A DNA stretch of 64,000 bases from Rhizobium aethiopicum (GCF_014197535.1 NZ_JACIFV010000026.1:30607-94606), one strand, 5' to 3'; shown: positions 17,038 through 28,585, counted from the stretch's first letter. Numbers and translations: made by a program. The notes: generated by a model not told the origin, from the letters alone.

Positions 17038-18243
17038 TCAGCCTTCGGCGACGCGCGGGATCGGCTTGGACGGCGGCGGGGCCTGTTCGTCGATGACGAT
17101 CTGCGGCACCCGCTCGCTGCTCTCGGCGTTGCGGGCCTCATGGATCCATTCGCGCCAGATGGCGACGATCAGCGCCATCAGCACCGGGCCGATGAAGAGG
17201 CCGAGAAAACCCATCGTCTTGACGCCGCCGACAAGGCCGAAAAAGGTCGGCAGGAAGGGCAGCTTGATCGGGCCGCCGACGAGCTTCGGCCGCAGCGTCT
17301 TGTCGACGATGAAGAGCTCGACAGTGCCCCAGACGAAAAGGCCGACGCCGGCGACATGCGAGCCGCTCGCCAGGAGATAGATGGAAACCAGCGTGAAGGA
17401 GAGCGGCGCACCGCCCGGTATCAGAGCCATCACCCCCGTGAGCACGCCGAGCGTTACCGGCGACGGCACGCCGGCGATCCAATAAGCCACACCGAGCACG
17501 ATGCCTTCGCCGATGGCAATCAGCGTCATGCCCATGACGGTGGAGCTGATCGTTGCCGGGACGACGCGGGAAATGCGCTCCCAGCGGTTCGGCAGGATCC
17601 GCTCGCCCAGCATGTCGATCTGCTTCGAGAAGGAGAAGCCGTCGCGATAGACGAAGAACAGGGCGATCAGCATGAAGAGCAGCGTCAGGAGAAGATGGAA
17701 AGCGCCGCCGCCGGCTGCCAGCACGGCGCGATAGATGTTGCCGATGTGGGCGCCGCTGATCGCCTGGATGAGTTCGCCGAGAGCGCCGGGACTGCCGACA
17801 TATTTGGTCCAGAGATCATCGAGATAGGGGCCGGCAAACGGCAAGGCAACGATCCAATCCGGTGTCGAGGCGCCGGCGCGGTTGGCGTGGATCGCCCAGG
17901 CGAGCCAGGTGCGCACTTCGCCCGTCGTATAGGTGACCGCGAGCCCGATCGGGATGACCAGGAAGGTAAGGATCATCAGGATGGCGATGGTCGCGGCGAC
18001 CGTCGTATTGCCGCCGACGCGGGCAAGCAGCTTGCGATAGAGCGGCCAGCTGGCAAAGCCGATGACCAGCGCCGCCAGCACCGGCACGAGGAAACCGTAG
18101 AAGAAATAGACCCCGGCGGCGGCGACCAGCACCAGCAGCCAGCGCGCCGCCGAAATGGAGGGAATCAGCGGCGTGCGCGTCGGCGCCGACGGCCCCAGCC
18201 ATCGCGGCTCATGATTGCTTTTCTGACGGTCGAACACACCCAC
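17038..18243 (-). CDS. AI-2E family transporter
   Basis: A 401-residue inner-membrane protein with about eight hydrophobic segments, of the PerM/TqsA/YdiK family. It has the early double segment LLVLVAAAGVYFFYGFLVPVLAALVIGFA, the family's GVLTGVMALIPGGAPLSF, and late GLFVWGTVELFIVDKTLRPKLVGG and FIGPVLMALI. Members have been linked to AI-2 or solute efflux and to Na+/H+ exchange, so the substrate should be left open. It lies alone, with the phytase-like gene after it. Confidence 0.85.
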   Translation of the reverse strand: MGVFDRQKSNHEPRWLGPSAPTRTPLIPSISAARWLLVLVAAAGVYFFYGFLVPVLAALVIGFASWPLYRKLLARVGGNTTVAATIAILMILTFLVIPIGLAVTYTTGEVRTWLAWAIHANRAGASTPDWIVALPFAGPYLDDLWTKYVGSPGALGELIQAISGAHIGNIYRAVLAAGGGAFHLLLTLLFMLIALFFVYRDGFSFSKQIDMLGERILPNRWERISRVVPATISSTVMGMTLIAIGEGIVLGVAYWIAGVPSPVTLGVLTGVMALIPGGAPLSFTLVSIYLLASGSHVAGVGLFVWGTVELFIVDKTLRPKLVGGPIKLPFLPTFFGLVGGVKTMGFLGLFIGPVLMALIVAIWREWIHEARNAESSERVPQIVIDEQAPPPSKPIPRVAEG

Positions 18244-18358
18244 GCGCGCCTCTTCTTATTCTTGTACTCTGGTTATGGGCCATGAACCCGGCGGTTTCAA
18301 GGTCCGCGCCGTGAAAGCTGATATAAAGCATCACTGTTCGGCCGTCGGACACGGCGTC

Positions 18359-19498
18359 TTACTGCCGCGGGCGGCTGAGAACCTTGAAGGCGTAGAATTG
18401 CGTCTTCTGATTGGTCGAGAAATTATTGTCGAAGCCGAGGATGAGGACGTCGGTCCCGTCCTTGGCCTTGCCGAGCGACATCGCCTCGATATTGTCGGGA
18501 ACGAGGCCAATTGCTCTGAGATCGAGGATCTGGCTCTTGCCGGCGGGGACGACAGGCGGGTCGTTCTTGGCGAGTGACGGGATGGCGGATATGTCGGTCG
18601 CGTCGGCGAGATCCATCATCGTGATCTTGACGTTATTGCCGAAGCCTTCGGCGTAGCTGCGCTCGACGGCGAGCAGGCGGTGATCGTCAAGGGCGATCAT
18701 TTCCGACATGCCGTTGTCGTTGCCGCCGTCGGCCTTGGTGGCGGCCTGCGGGATCGGCGAGACGGGATAGACATACTCAGCCTTCGGCTCGCCGGTTGCG
18801 CCGTCATAACGAATGATGCGCGACAGGCTGCCCGTCGTCAGCAACGGTTTCGGCCCATCCTGGTAGAGGGCGGCTTCGACGCCGACGAAAACGTCGCCCG
18901 AGGGCGCGACGGCGAGATCTTCGAAAGCGAGGTTGTCGCGGATGCCGGTCGACTTGTCGATGGCCGGAGCAGAGCCCTCCGGCAGTTTGAACTCGCGCGC
19001 GAATGAACCGTCCGGCGTCGTGACGCGGATGAAGGGCGGCAGCAGCACCTTGGCATCGCCTTCGCTGCCCCAGTAGATGCCGTCCTTGCCGAGGCGGATC
19101 GATTCCGGGTCGACGGTCTTGGCGGCGAAGAGCTCACCGGTCTTGTCTTTCGGCGTCACATGCTTGTCGACGGAAACGCCCTTGAGGCGCGATGCATCGA
19201 CGTCGATGTCGAGTTCATAGAAGCGGGCCGGCGCCTTGTCCGAACGGTCGTCGCTGATGGCGATATAGTGGCCGGTGGCGGCATCGAAATCGAGGCCTGA
19301 GATGCCGCCGAACTCGACGCCGTTTTCGATCTGCCCCGTGGGGATGACGAATTCGCCGAGATAGGAGAGCGAAATGCCGGCGGCGCAATCGCCGAAGGGG
19401 CAGGCGCTCATGAAAGTGGCGCCGATATCGGTGGCGCTGACGGTGACGGTGCTGGACAGGAGAACGAAAGCGGCAGTCGCGGCAAAACGCTTGGTCAT
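18359..19498 (-). CDS. Exported esterase-like protein of the phytase family
   Basis: A 379-residue periplasmic protein with signal peptide (MTKRFAATAAFVLLSSTVTVSA) starting at ATG 19498. An upstream in-frame start at 19585 would give an improbable Pro/Arg-rich extension. The body fits the esterase-like-activity-of-phytase beta-propeller family: FGGISGLDFDAATGHYIAISDDRSDKAPARFY, then DPESIRLGKDGIYWGSEGD, and late MISEMIALDDHRLLAVERSY and NIEAMSLGKAKDGTDVLILGFDNNF. True phytase activity is not established for this subgroup. No other phosphate genes are nearby. Confidence 0.82.
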   Translation of the reverse strand: MTKRFAATAAFVLLSSTVTVSATDIGATFMSACPFGDCAAGISLSYLGEFVIPTGQIENGVEFGGISGLDFDAATGHYIAISDDRSDKAPARFYELDIDVDASRLKGVSVDKHVTPKDKTGELFAAKTVDPESIRLGKDGIYWGSEGDAKVLLPPFIRVTTPDGSFAREFKLPEGSAPAIDKSTGIRDNLAFEDLAVAPSGDVFVGVEAALYQDGPKPLLTTGSLSRIIRYDGATGEPKAEYVYPVSPIPQAATKADGGNDNGMSEMIALDDHRLLAVERSYAEGFGNNVKITMMDLADATDISAIPSLAKNDPPVVPAGKSQILDLRAIGLVPDNIEAMSLGKAKDGTDVLILGFDNNFSTNQKTQFYAFKVLSRPRQ

Positions 19499-19697
19499 GG
19501 CAAAATCCGGCAAGGGTTGAAAACGGCTCGAACCGGCGCAGGCGCTTCTCCCCGGGGGAGGTCGCGCGCCGTCCGCTTCATGCACCGGTTATTTGACCGA
19601 GTTGTTACGGTTCTTCGTCAGTTCCGTGAAATCGCAGATGCTAAAATGCGGCGCGCCGGGCGTATCTGTCAGATCGTTCGGCGCGCCTGAGATGTAT

Positions 19698-21785
<2,088 letters not shown>

Positions 21786-22003
21786 GGAGCCGTTCAGATC
21801 TTCGTCCTGTCTTGGGTCTGGCTTGGGCTTGCATCCGCCGCCGACCCAAAATCACCGCATTTCATGTCACGTTTGCGAATCAGGCAGATTCTGCCAGAAA
21901 GCACCGCGATACGCGACACCGCCGGATTGGCGGGCTTTGACACATGATTTGCGTTGCCGGGCGCGGAATGGCAAGCGGCGGCAGGCTTCAGGAAACCATC
22001 CGC

Positions 22004-22903
22004 ATGCGAATGTCCACAAGTGATTACACGGTTATATCAGCAATTGCGGCCTTTTTCCTATCCGCAGCCGTTCTTTCCGCCGGCGGACCGGCGCGGGCGG
22101 CCGACACTCTGCCGCCTTTCAAGGACGACCTGTTCTCGAAGCAGTCTGTGCTGCAGACCAGCGACGGCGGCGCCTCCGAGGTCATCGATTATGACGAGAT
22201 GCGCGATATCAACGGCCGCGACCAGATCCCCGAGAAGCGGGCGCAGCAGAAATATGTGTCTCTCGCCATCCGCAAGGCTCAGGCGGATGAAACCCTCTCT
22301 CTCGACGGCATCAGGCTCGATGTCACCAGGGTGGGACCGGCCGCGAATGCCGCCATCACGGTGATTTTCATCCACGGCCGCGATGGCGACCGCCGGCTCG
22401 GGGCCAATGATTACAGCTTCGGCGGCAATTTCAACCGGCTGAAGAATCTCGTCGCCGGCAATGGCGGCGTCTATTATTCGCCGACGGTCAGGAGCTTCGA
22501 CAGCAACGGCGTTGCCGCGATCGAAGGCCTCATACACTATGCCAGCGCGCAATCGCCCGGCCGGCCGGTGATCCTGTCCTGCGCCTCCATGGGCAGTCAG
22601 GTCTGCTGGGGCATCGCGCGTGACGAGGCCAGCGTCAAGCGGTTGAAGGGCATGTTGATCATGAGCGGCGTCACCGATCCGGATTTCACCAGAAGCGCCT
22701 TCTACAAGGCGAAGCTGCCGCTCTGGTTCGCGCATGGCAGCCGCGATCCGGTCTACGCCGCCGCCGACCAGCAGGCGCTGTTCGAGAGCCTGCGCAAGGC
22801 AAAATATCCGACGCACTTCACGCTGTTTCAGACCGGCAATCACGGAACGCCGATCCGAATGATCGACTGGCGCAGGGTCTTGAACTGGATTCTTGCGGCT
22901 TAA
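22004..22903 (+). CDS. Secreted alpha/beta hydrolase, unknown substrate
   Basis: A protein of about 299 residues with an N-terminal signal peptide (ISAIAAFFLSAAVLSAGGPARA). Alpha/beta hydrolase hallmarks: strand and oxyanion segment ITVIFIHGRDGDRR, nucleophile elbow SCASMGS (Ser within C-A-S-M-G rather than the usual GxSxG), acid in FAHGSRDPVYAAADQ and His in GNHGTP. ATG 22004 is chosen because CAGGAAA precedes it; ATGs at 22010 and 21968 are alternatives. The gene stands alone between parE and tpiA, and a periplasmic role is inferred. Confidence 0.75.
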   Translation: MRMSTSDYTVISAIAAFFLSAAVLSAGGPARAADTLPPFKDDLFSKQSVLQTSDGGASEVIDYDEMRDINGRDQIPEKRAQQKYVSLAIRKAQADETLSLDGIRLDVTRVGPAANAAITVIFIHGRDGDRRLGANDYSFGGNFNRLKNLVAGNGGVYYSPTVRSFDSNGVAAIEGLIHYASAQSPGRPVILSCASMGSQVCWGIARDEASVKRLKGMLIMSGVTDPDFTRSAFYKAKLPLWFAHGSRDPVYAAADQQALFESLRKAKYPTHFTLFQTGNHGTPIRMIDWRRVLNWILAA

Positions 22904-23031
22904 CGGGCGTTTTCCGGCAGAAATATGCCCGAGATCGCAGAGATTCCCGTTACGTCAGGGGCATGATGCTTTTCTTTGCCGCAAGCTTTTGATAATGCGG
23001 CCAGGGATATGAAGTTTTGTGGAAGGCCGGC

Positions 23032-23802
23032 ATGACACCTGACGTGCGCCCGCTGGTGGCGGGAAATTGGAAAATGAACGGCACGCGTGCCTCCCTCGAT
23101 CAGATCAAGGCGATCGCCGAAGGTGTTCGCCCGCCGCTCGCCGACAAGGTCGAGGCGCTGATCTGCCCGCCGACGACGCTGCTCTACGTGGCGACCGCGC
23201 TGTGCACCGACAGCCCGCTGGCGATCGGCGCGCAGGACTGCCACCAGAAGCCATCCGGTGCGCATACCGGCGACATTTCCGCCGAAATGATCGCCGATAG
23301 TTTCGGTACCTACGTGATTGTCGGCCATTCCGAGCGTCGCACCGACCATGCCGAGACGGATCATCTCGTCCGCGCCAAGGCGGAGGCGGCTTTTGCCGCC
23401 GATCTCACTGCGATCATCTGCATCGGCGAGACGGCCGACGAACGCCGCGCCGGGCAGGAGCTAGACGTCATCAAGCGCCAGCTTTCCGCCTCGGTTCCCG
23501 ATGCCGCAACCGCCGAGAACACGGTCATCGCCTACGAGCCGATCTGGGCGATCGGCACCGGGGTCACGCCGACATCGGGCGATGTCGAGAAGGCGCATGC
23601 CTTCATGCGGGCGGAACTCGTCTCCCGCTTCGGCGACGAAGGCCGCAAGATGCGCCTTCTCTACGGCGGCTCGGTCAAGCCCGCCAATGCCGGCGAGCTG
23701 CTTGGCATCGCCAATGTTGACGGTGCGCTGATCGGCGGGGCGAGCTTGAAAGCCGCCGACTTCCTCGCCATCTACCGGGCCTATGAGGCGCTGCTCGCCT
23801 GA
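23032..23802 (+). CDS. tpiA: Triosephosphate isomerase
   Basis: A 256-residue glycolytic enzyme that interconverts dihydroxyacetone phosphate and glyceraldehyde 3-phosphate. Motifs in order: AGNWKMNG (catalytic Lys), VGHSERR (His), YEPIWAIGTG (Glu), and the phosphate loop LYGGSVKPANA. GGAAGG precedes ATG 23032. It opens the tpiA-secG-pyrG run of plus-strand genes, a conserved order in Rhizobiales. Confidence 0.96.
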   Translation: MTPDVRPLVAGNWKMNGTRASLDQIKAIAEGVRPPLADKVEALICPPTTLLYVATALCTDSPLAIGAQDCHQKPSGAHTGDISAEMIADSFGTYVIVGHSERRTDHAETDHLVRAKAEAAFAADLTAIICIGETADERRAGQELDVIKRQLSASVPDAATAENTVIAYEPIWAIGTGVTPTSGDVEKAHAFMRAELVSRFGDEGRKMRLLYGGSVKPANAGELLGIANVDGALIGGASLKAADFLAIYRAYEALLA

Positions 23803-23920
23803 CGCGTTGTTCATAGCTCGGTTTATTCCGGCAGAAGGGCTTGGAATAGGCGAGAGCCTCATGTAAAGAGCCGCCAGAATTCTTATTTATGTCCGTCTCC
23901 AGACGGGCAGGACTGGACCC

Positions 23921-24436
23921 ATGCAGACAGTATTGATTGTCATCCATCTCATGATCGTGCTCGCCCTCGTCGGCGTCGTGCTCATTCAGCGCTCGGAAGG
24001 CGGCGGCCTCGGCATCGGCGGCGGTTCGGGCTTCATGTCGGCCCGCGGCACGGCCAATGCACTGACCCGCACGACCGCGATCCTTGCGACCTTGTTCTTC
24101 CTCACCTCACTTGGCCTCGGCATACTGACGCGTTACGAGGGCCGTCCGAGCGACATCCTCAACCGCATCCCCGCGACGAGCGGCCAGGGCAACGGCATTC
24201 TCGATTCGCTCGGCGGCGGTGCACAGGCCCCGGCGAACCAGCCGGCCGGCAATGGCGTTCCGAGCAGCGGTGCGGCTGCGCCAGCACAGCAGGCTCCGGC
24301 ACAGGCTCCGGCGGCCACCGCGCCTTCAACGACAGCGCCGGCAGCAACCGCTCCTGCGACGACCGCCCCGGCAGCGCCCGCAACTCCGGCCACGCCGGCG
24401 CCGGCTCAGCCTTCAGGCGTCCCGACGGGACAGTAA
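23921..24436 (+). CDS. secG: Preprotein translocase subunit SecG
   Basis: A 171-residue SecG that assists SecYE in export. Two membrane segments frame a glycine-rich loop: TVLIVIHLMIVLALVGVVLIQ, the loop EGGGLGIGGGSGFMSARGTANALTR, and LFFLTSLGLGIL. The C-terminal half (from about 100) is a low-complexity Ala/Pro/Thr tail (APAATAPSTTAPAATAP) that is longer than in E. coli but common in rhizobia and is cytoplasmic or periplasmic depending on topology. A strong terminator follows. Confidence 0.93.
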   Translation: MQTVLIVIHLMIVLALVGVVLIQRSEGGGLGIGGGSGFMSARGTANALTRTTAILATLFFLTSLGLGILTRYEGRPSDILNRIPATSGQGNGILDSLGGGAQAPANQPAGNGVPSSGAAAPAQQAPAQAPAATAPSTTAPAATAPATTAPAAPATPATPAPAQPSGVPTGQ

Positions 24437-24457
24437 ACCGATCTTCGACATAAACCG

Positions 24458-24490
24458 CCGGCAGGCCCTCGGGTCTGCCGGTTTTCTTTT
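24458..24490 (+). terminator. Intrinsic terminator after secG
   Basis: CCGGCAGGCCC (24458-24468) pairs with GGGTCTGCCGG (24471-24481), followed by TTTTCTTTTG. It separates tpiA-secG from pyrG, which therefore needs its own promoter in the next 90 bp. Confidence 0.85.
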
Positions 24491-24580
24491 GTTCAGATTC
24501 CCGCGCCACCCTCCGAAAATTCCGGAAAAGAGTTTTTGGGGCTGGCGGAATCGTTTTTGAAAAGGTATCCGGTGAAGCCC

Positions 24581-26209
24581 ATGGCGCGATACGTATTCAT
24601 CACTGGCGGCGTGGTTTCCTCCCTCGGAAAAGGAATTGCGGCCGCGGCTCTCGGAGCGTTGCTGCAGGCCCGTGGATATCGGGTCCGGCTTCGCAAGCTC
24701 GATCCCTATCTGAACGTGGACCCGGGCACGATGAGCCCGACCCAGCACGGCGAGGTCTTCGTCACCGACGATGGAGCGGAAACCGATCTCGATCTCGGCC
24801 ACTACGAACGCTTCACTGGGCGTTCGGCGACCAAGACCGACAACATCACCACCGGCCGCATCTACAAGAACATCATCGACAAGGAACGCCGCGGCGACTA
24901 TCTCGGCGCGACGGTGCAGGTCATCCCGCACGTCACCAACGAGATCAAGGATTTCGTCACCGAGGGCAATCAGGACTACGATTTCGTCATCTGCGAGATC
25001 GGCGGCACGGTCGGCGATATCGAAGCAATGCCCTTCATGGAGGCGATCCGCCAGCTCGGCAACGACCTGCCGCGGGGCACCGCCGTCTACGTCCATCTGA
25101 CGCTGATGCCTTACATTCCGGCGGCCGGCGAGCTGAAGACCAAGCCGACGCAGCACTCGGTCAAGGAGCTGCAGGCGCTCGGCATTCATCCCGATATCCT
25201 GCTGGTGCGCGCCGACCGCGAAATCCCGGAGGCGGAGCGCCGCAAGCTCTCGCTGTTCTGCAACGTGCGTCCGTCGGCGGTCATTCAGGCGCTTGATGTG
25301 GCCAACATCTACGACGTGCCGATGGCCTACCACAAGGAAGGGCTCGACGACGAAGTGCTCGCCGCCTTCGGCATCGAACCGGCGCCAAAGCCTCGTCTTG
25401 ACCAGTGGGAAGAGGTCTGCAACCGCATCCGTACGCCGGAAGGCGAGGTGACGATCGCGATCGTCGGCAAATATACCGGTCTCAAGGATGCCTATAAGTC
25501 GCTGATCGAGGCGCTGCATCACGGCGGCATCGCCAATCGCGTCAAGGTCAAGCTCGAATGGATCGAGTCCGAAGTCTTCGAAAAGGAAGATCCGGCGCCC
25601 TATCTCGAAAAGGTGCACGGCATCCTGGTGCCCGGCGGCTTCGGCGAGCGCGGCTCCGAGGGCAAGATCCATGCAGCGCGCTTCGCCCGCGAGCGCAAGG
25701 TGCCTTATTTCGGCATCTGTTTTGGCATGCAGATGGCCGTCATCGAGGCGGCGCGCAATCTCGCCGATGTGCCTGACGCTTCATCGACCGAATTCGGCCC
25801 TGCGAAGGAGCCGGTGGTCGGCTTGATGACGGAATGGATCAAGGGCAACGAGCTGCAGAAGCGCACGGCGGCCGGCGATCTCGGCGGCACCATGCGCCTC
25901 GGCGCGTACAAGGCGGCGCTGAAGAAGGGCACGAAGATCTCGGAGATCTACGGCTCGACGGATATTTCCGAGCGTCATCGCCACCGCTACGAAGTCAATA
26001 TCGACTACAAGGATCGGCTCGAGAGTTGCGGCCTCGTCTTCTCCGGCATGTCGCCCGATGGCGTGCTGCCGGAGACGATCGAATATCCTGACCATCCCTG
26101 GTTCATCGGCGTGCAGTATCACCCGGAACTGAAGAGCCGGCCGCTCGACCCGCATCCGCTGTTTGCAAGCTTCATCGAAGCGGCGACCGAACAGAGCCGT
26201 CTCGTCTGA
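24581..26209 (+). CDS. pyrG: CTP synthase
   Basis: A 542-residue glutamine-dependent CTP synthase. The N-terminal synthetase domain starts MARYVFITGGVVSSLGKGI, with KLDPYLNVDPGTMSPTQHGEV, and the C-terminal class I glutamine amidotransferase carries GGFGERG, the nucleophile Cys in GICFGMQ, and the HPE triad end in GVQYHPELKS. ATG 24581 is chosen; the upstream frame (from 24536) has no family match. Genes usually linked in Rhizobiales (kdsA, eno) do not follow; instead a convergent citrate synthase homologue begins after a hairpin. Confidence 0.97.
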   Translation: MARYVFITGGVVSSLGKGIAAAALGALLQARGYRVRLRKLDPYLNVDPGTMSPTQHGEVFVTDDGAETDLDLGHYERFTGRSATKTDNITTGRIYKNIIDKERRGDYLGATVQVIPHVTNEIKDFVTEGNQDYDFVICEIGGTVGDIEAMPFMEAIRQLGNDLPRGTAVYVHLTLMPYIPAAGELKTKPTQHSVKELQALGIHPDILLVRADREIPEAERRKLSLFCNVRPSAVIQALDVANIYDVPMAYHKEGLDDEVLAAFGIEPAPKPRLDQWEEVCNRIRTPEGEVTIAIVGKYTGLKDAYKSLIEALHHGGIANRVKVKLEWIESEVFEKEDPAPYLEKVHGILVPGGFGERGSEGKIHAARFARERKVPYFGICFGMQMAVIEAARNLADVPDASSTEFGPAKEPVVGLMTEWIKGNELQKRTAAGDLGGTMRLGAYKAALKKGTKISEIYGSTDISERHRHRYEVNIDYKDRLESCGLVFSGMSPDGVLPETIEYPDHPWFIGVQYHPELKSRPLDPHPLFASFIEAATEQSRLV

Positions 26210-26220
26210 CGCATGCGGCG

Positions 26221-26248
26221 CCAGATCGCGCTGTAATGCGCGATCTGG
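26221..26248. terminator. Hairpin between convergent pyrG and citrate synthase genes
   Basis: A perfect 11-bp inverted repeat (CCAGATCGCGC at 26221-26231, GCGCGATCTGG at 26238-26248) with a 6-nt loop. It lies between two converging genes. No T-run is present on either side, but it probably serves as a bidirectional transcription end. Confidence 0.55.
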
Positions 26249-26267
26249 ATAATTCGTCATCCTACTT

Positions 26268-27356
26268 TCAGGCAGCGGCCGGCAACGGCCCGATATAGAC
26301 GGAACGCGGGCGGATCAGCCGGCCGTCGAGCGCTTGTTCGCGGGCATGGGCCAGCCATCCCACAGTACGACCGATTGCAAAAACGCCGGTGAAGGCCTGC
26401 CTGGGAAAGCCGAGGGCTTCGAGCAGCAGCGCGGTATAAAATTCGACATTGACGTCGAGCGGCCGGTTCGGCTTGCGCGCCTTAAGGATCGCCAATGCGG
26501 CGGCTTCCACCGCCTCGGCGAGTTCGACGCGGGCCCCGTCGACCTGGCCTGACGCGATCACCGGCTTCAGCGCGCCTTTCAACGCATCGGCGCGCGGGTC
26601 GCGGACGCGGTAGATGCGGTGGCCGAAGCCCATCAGTCTTTCGCCGCGATCGAGTGCATCGGCAAGCCATGTGCCGGCATTATCAGGCATTCCCACCGCA
26701 TCCAGCATGTCGAGGACGGGACCGGGTGCGCCGCCATGCAGCGGCCCCTTCAGCGCGCTCAACGCCGCCAGAACCGAAGAGGTGAGGCCGGCCCGCGTCG
26801 AGGCGATGACGCGTGATGCGAAGGTCGAGGCGTTGAGGCCGTGGTCTGATATCGTCACGAGATAGGTGTCGAGTGCCGCCGTCTGCTCCCTGGTCGGCAA
26901 TCGTCCGGTCAGCATGCGCAGGATATCGGCTGCCTGCGGCAGCGAGGCGTCGGGCGCGATCGGCGTTTGACCGCGCTGCAGCCTGAGAATCGCCGGCAGG
27001 AAGACTGCCGGTGCTGCCAGAAGGCTGAGCGCGATGTCGAAATCCTCACGGTCCGGCAGCCTTGCGATCAGCGCCCGCATCGCATCGACCGGTGGCAGGG
27101 CGATCAAGGGGGCGTCGGCGGCTTTGATATGGGCGAAAACCTTCGTTCGTGCCTGTGCCAGCCAGTCGCGCAAGAGCGCCTCATCGAAGCTTCGCTCCAT
27201 CAACCCGTCGAGCAGCAGTGCAGCGACGCGCTCATAGGTGCCGTCTGCGACCAGATGATCCAGCGATACGCCGCGGATGATCAGTCGACCCGCTTCGCCA
27301 TCGACATCCGACAGCTGCGTTTCGGCGGCAATAACATCTTCCAAGCCGTTTTTCAT
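26268..27356 (-). CDS. Citrate/methylcitrate synthase homologue with Asp-to-Glu change
   Basis: A 362-residue member of the short citrate synthase family. Both catalytic histidines are in place: His207 in GPLHGGA and His246 in MGFGHRIYRVRDPR, with the substrate-binding Arg segments RVRDPRA and GRTVGWLAH also kept. The third catalytic residue, normally Asp in N-V-D-F, is Glu305 here (DVNVEFYTALLLE), so kinetics may be altered. It is not the housekeeping gltA. It is divergently transcribed from a second homologue that carries an HTH domain, and the 83-bp gap between them holds two palindromes. Substrate could be oxaloacetate, another 2-oxoacid, or none. Confidence 0.82.
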   Translation of the reverse strand: MKNGLEDVIAAETQLSDVDGEAGRLIIRGVSLDHLVADGTYERVAALLLDGLMERSFDEALLRDWLAQARTKVFAHIKAADAPLIALPPVDAMRALIARLPDREDFDIALSLLAAPAVFLPAILRLQRGQTPIAPDASLPQAADILRMLTGRLPTREQTAALDTYLVTISDHGLNASTFASRVIASTRAGLTSSVLAALSALKGPLHGGAPGPVLDMLDAVGMPDNAGTWLADALDRGERLMGFGHRIYRVRDPRADALKGALKPVIASGQVDGARVELAEAVEAAALAILKARKPNRPLDVNVEFYTALLLEALGFPRQAFTGVFAIGRTVGWLAHAREQALDGRLIRPRSVYIGPLPAAA

Positions 27357-27397
27357 GTGGGTTCTCCTTTACGGTTCGAATGATCCGACCTAGTCTT

Positions 27398-27428
27398 ATT
27401 GACGTCAATCTTGACGCAATTGATCAAT
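27398..27428. promoter_or_regulatory. Two tandem palindromes in the citrate synthase divergon
   Basis: In the 83-bp region between the two divergent genes there are two perfect palindromes: ATTGACGTCAAT (27398-27409) and ATTGATCAAT (27419-27428). Their centres are exactly 20 bp apart, about two helical turns, so two dimers could bind on one DNA face. TTGACG also recurs at a 12-bp spacing (27399, 27411). The pattern is that of an operator. The HTH-fused product is the obvious candidate binder, by inference. Confidence 0.55.
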
Positions 27429-27439
27429 GTGAGGCCGTG

Positions 27440-28585
27440 ATGCCGTGGTTGACCACCCACGAGGCGCTGCAGGCGCTGAAGACCAAACCGCAGACGCTCT
27501 ACGCCAATGTCAGCCGAGGGCGCATCCGCGCCAAGCCCGATCCCGCCGATCCGCGCCGCAGCCTCTATCACGCTGCAGACGTGCGGCGGCTTGCAGATCG
27601 CCACGCCGGCCGCCGCAAGGCCGAAACGGTCGCGGCCGAGACAATCCGATGGGGCGACCCCGTTCTCTCCTCGACAATCTCCACCGTCACGGGCGGACGC
27701 CTTTTCTATCGCGGTAAGGACGTGGCCAATCTTGCCGAGACTGCGACGCTTGAGCAGACGGCGGCATTGCTTTGGAATGGAGCGGAGATGCCTGCATCCG
27801 CTACCGCGGCCGCGCATGGCCCTCCATCGCTTCAGGCCGCGTTCCTGGCGCTTGCCGGGCGCGTGACATCGGACCTGCCGTCGCTTGGCCGCTCGCCGGC
27901 GGTACTCCGGCGAGAGGCGCATGGGATTCTTGCAACGATCGCGGATGCGCTGGCGCCCGGCGCTTCGGACCAGCCGCTGCATCGCAGGCTGGCGGCTAGC
28001 TGGCATCGGCCGGAGGCCGGCGATTGCCTGCGTCGCGCGCTGGTGCTGCTTGCCGATCATGAACTCAACGCCTCGGCCTTTGCGGCACGAGTCACCGCCT
28101 CGTCGGGTGCGGCACTGTCGGCCGCCGTGCTTTCCGGCCTGGCGACGCTGACGGGACCGCTGCATGGCGCCGCCTGGCAGAGCGTCGATGCGTTGATCGA
28201 GGCGGCTTGCACCCTCGGTCCGGCGCAGGCGATCCGCCGAACCCTTGCACAGGGCAATCGCTTATCCGCCTTCGGTCATCCGCTTTATCCGGACGGCGAT
28301 ATCAGGGCGCTGGCGCTGCTTTCGCAATTTCCACTGCCGCCTGAGTTCGCCGAGGTCAGGGAGAGGGGCGAGGAGATCGTCGGGGAAAAGGTCAATATCG
28401 ATTTCGCGCTTGCCGCGATGGCAGCGGCCTTCGATCTGCCGAGAGAGGCGCCGATCATCATTTTTTCGCTTGCACGCTGCACCGGCTGGCTTGCGCATGC
28501 GATGGAGCAGATCGAAAGCGGCGAATTGATCCGGCCACGGGCACGTTATACCGGACCGGCGCCCGATATGAAGAGCAGCACTTGA
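27440..28585 (+). CDS. HTH-fused citrate synthase-like protein
   Basis: A 381-residue protein beginning MPWLTTHEALQALKTKPQTL. Residues 1-60 are a MerR/excisionase-type winged HTH (TLYANVSRGRIRA, then RRSLYHAADVRRLADR). The rest is a citrate synthase fold: DHELNASAFAARV, His242 in GPLHGAA, His280 in SAFGHPLYPDGD and Asp321 in VNIDFALAAM. Where active enzymes have HR[VI]Y, this has HPLY, so an oxaloacetate-binding arginine is lost. I infer a regulator using a citrate synthase fold as metabolite sensor, or a catalytic partner of its divergent neighbour. GAGG precedes ATG 27440; an upstream in-frame start at 27380 would read through the palindromes and is unlikely. Confidence 0.8.
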   Translation: MPWLTTHEALQALKTKPQTLYANVSRGRIRAKPDPADPRRSLYHAADVRRLADRHAGRRKAETVAAETIRWGDPVLSSTISTVTGGRLFYRGKDVANLAETATLEQTAALLWNGAEMPASATAAAHGPPSLQAAFLALAGRVTSDLPSLGRSPAVLRREAHGILATIADALAPGASDQPLHRRLAASWHRPEAGDCLRRALVLLADHELNASAFAARVTASSGAALSAAVLSGLATLTGPLHGAAWQSVDALIEAACTLGPAQAIRRTLAQGNRLSAFGHPLYPDGDIRALALLSQFPLPPEFAEVRERGEEIVGEKVNIDFALAAMAAAFDLPREAPIIIFSLARCTGWLAHAMEQIESGELIRPRARYTGPAPDMKSST

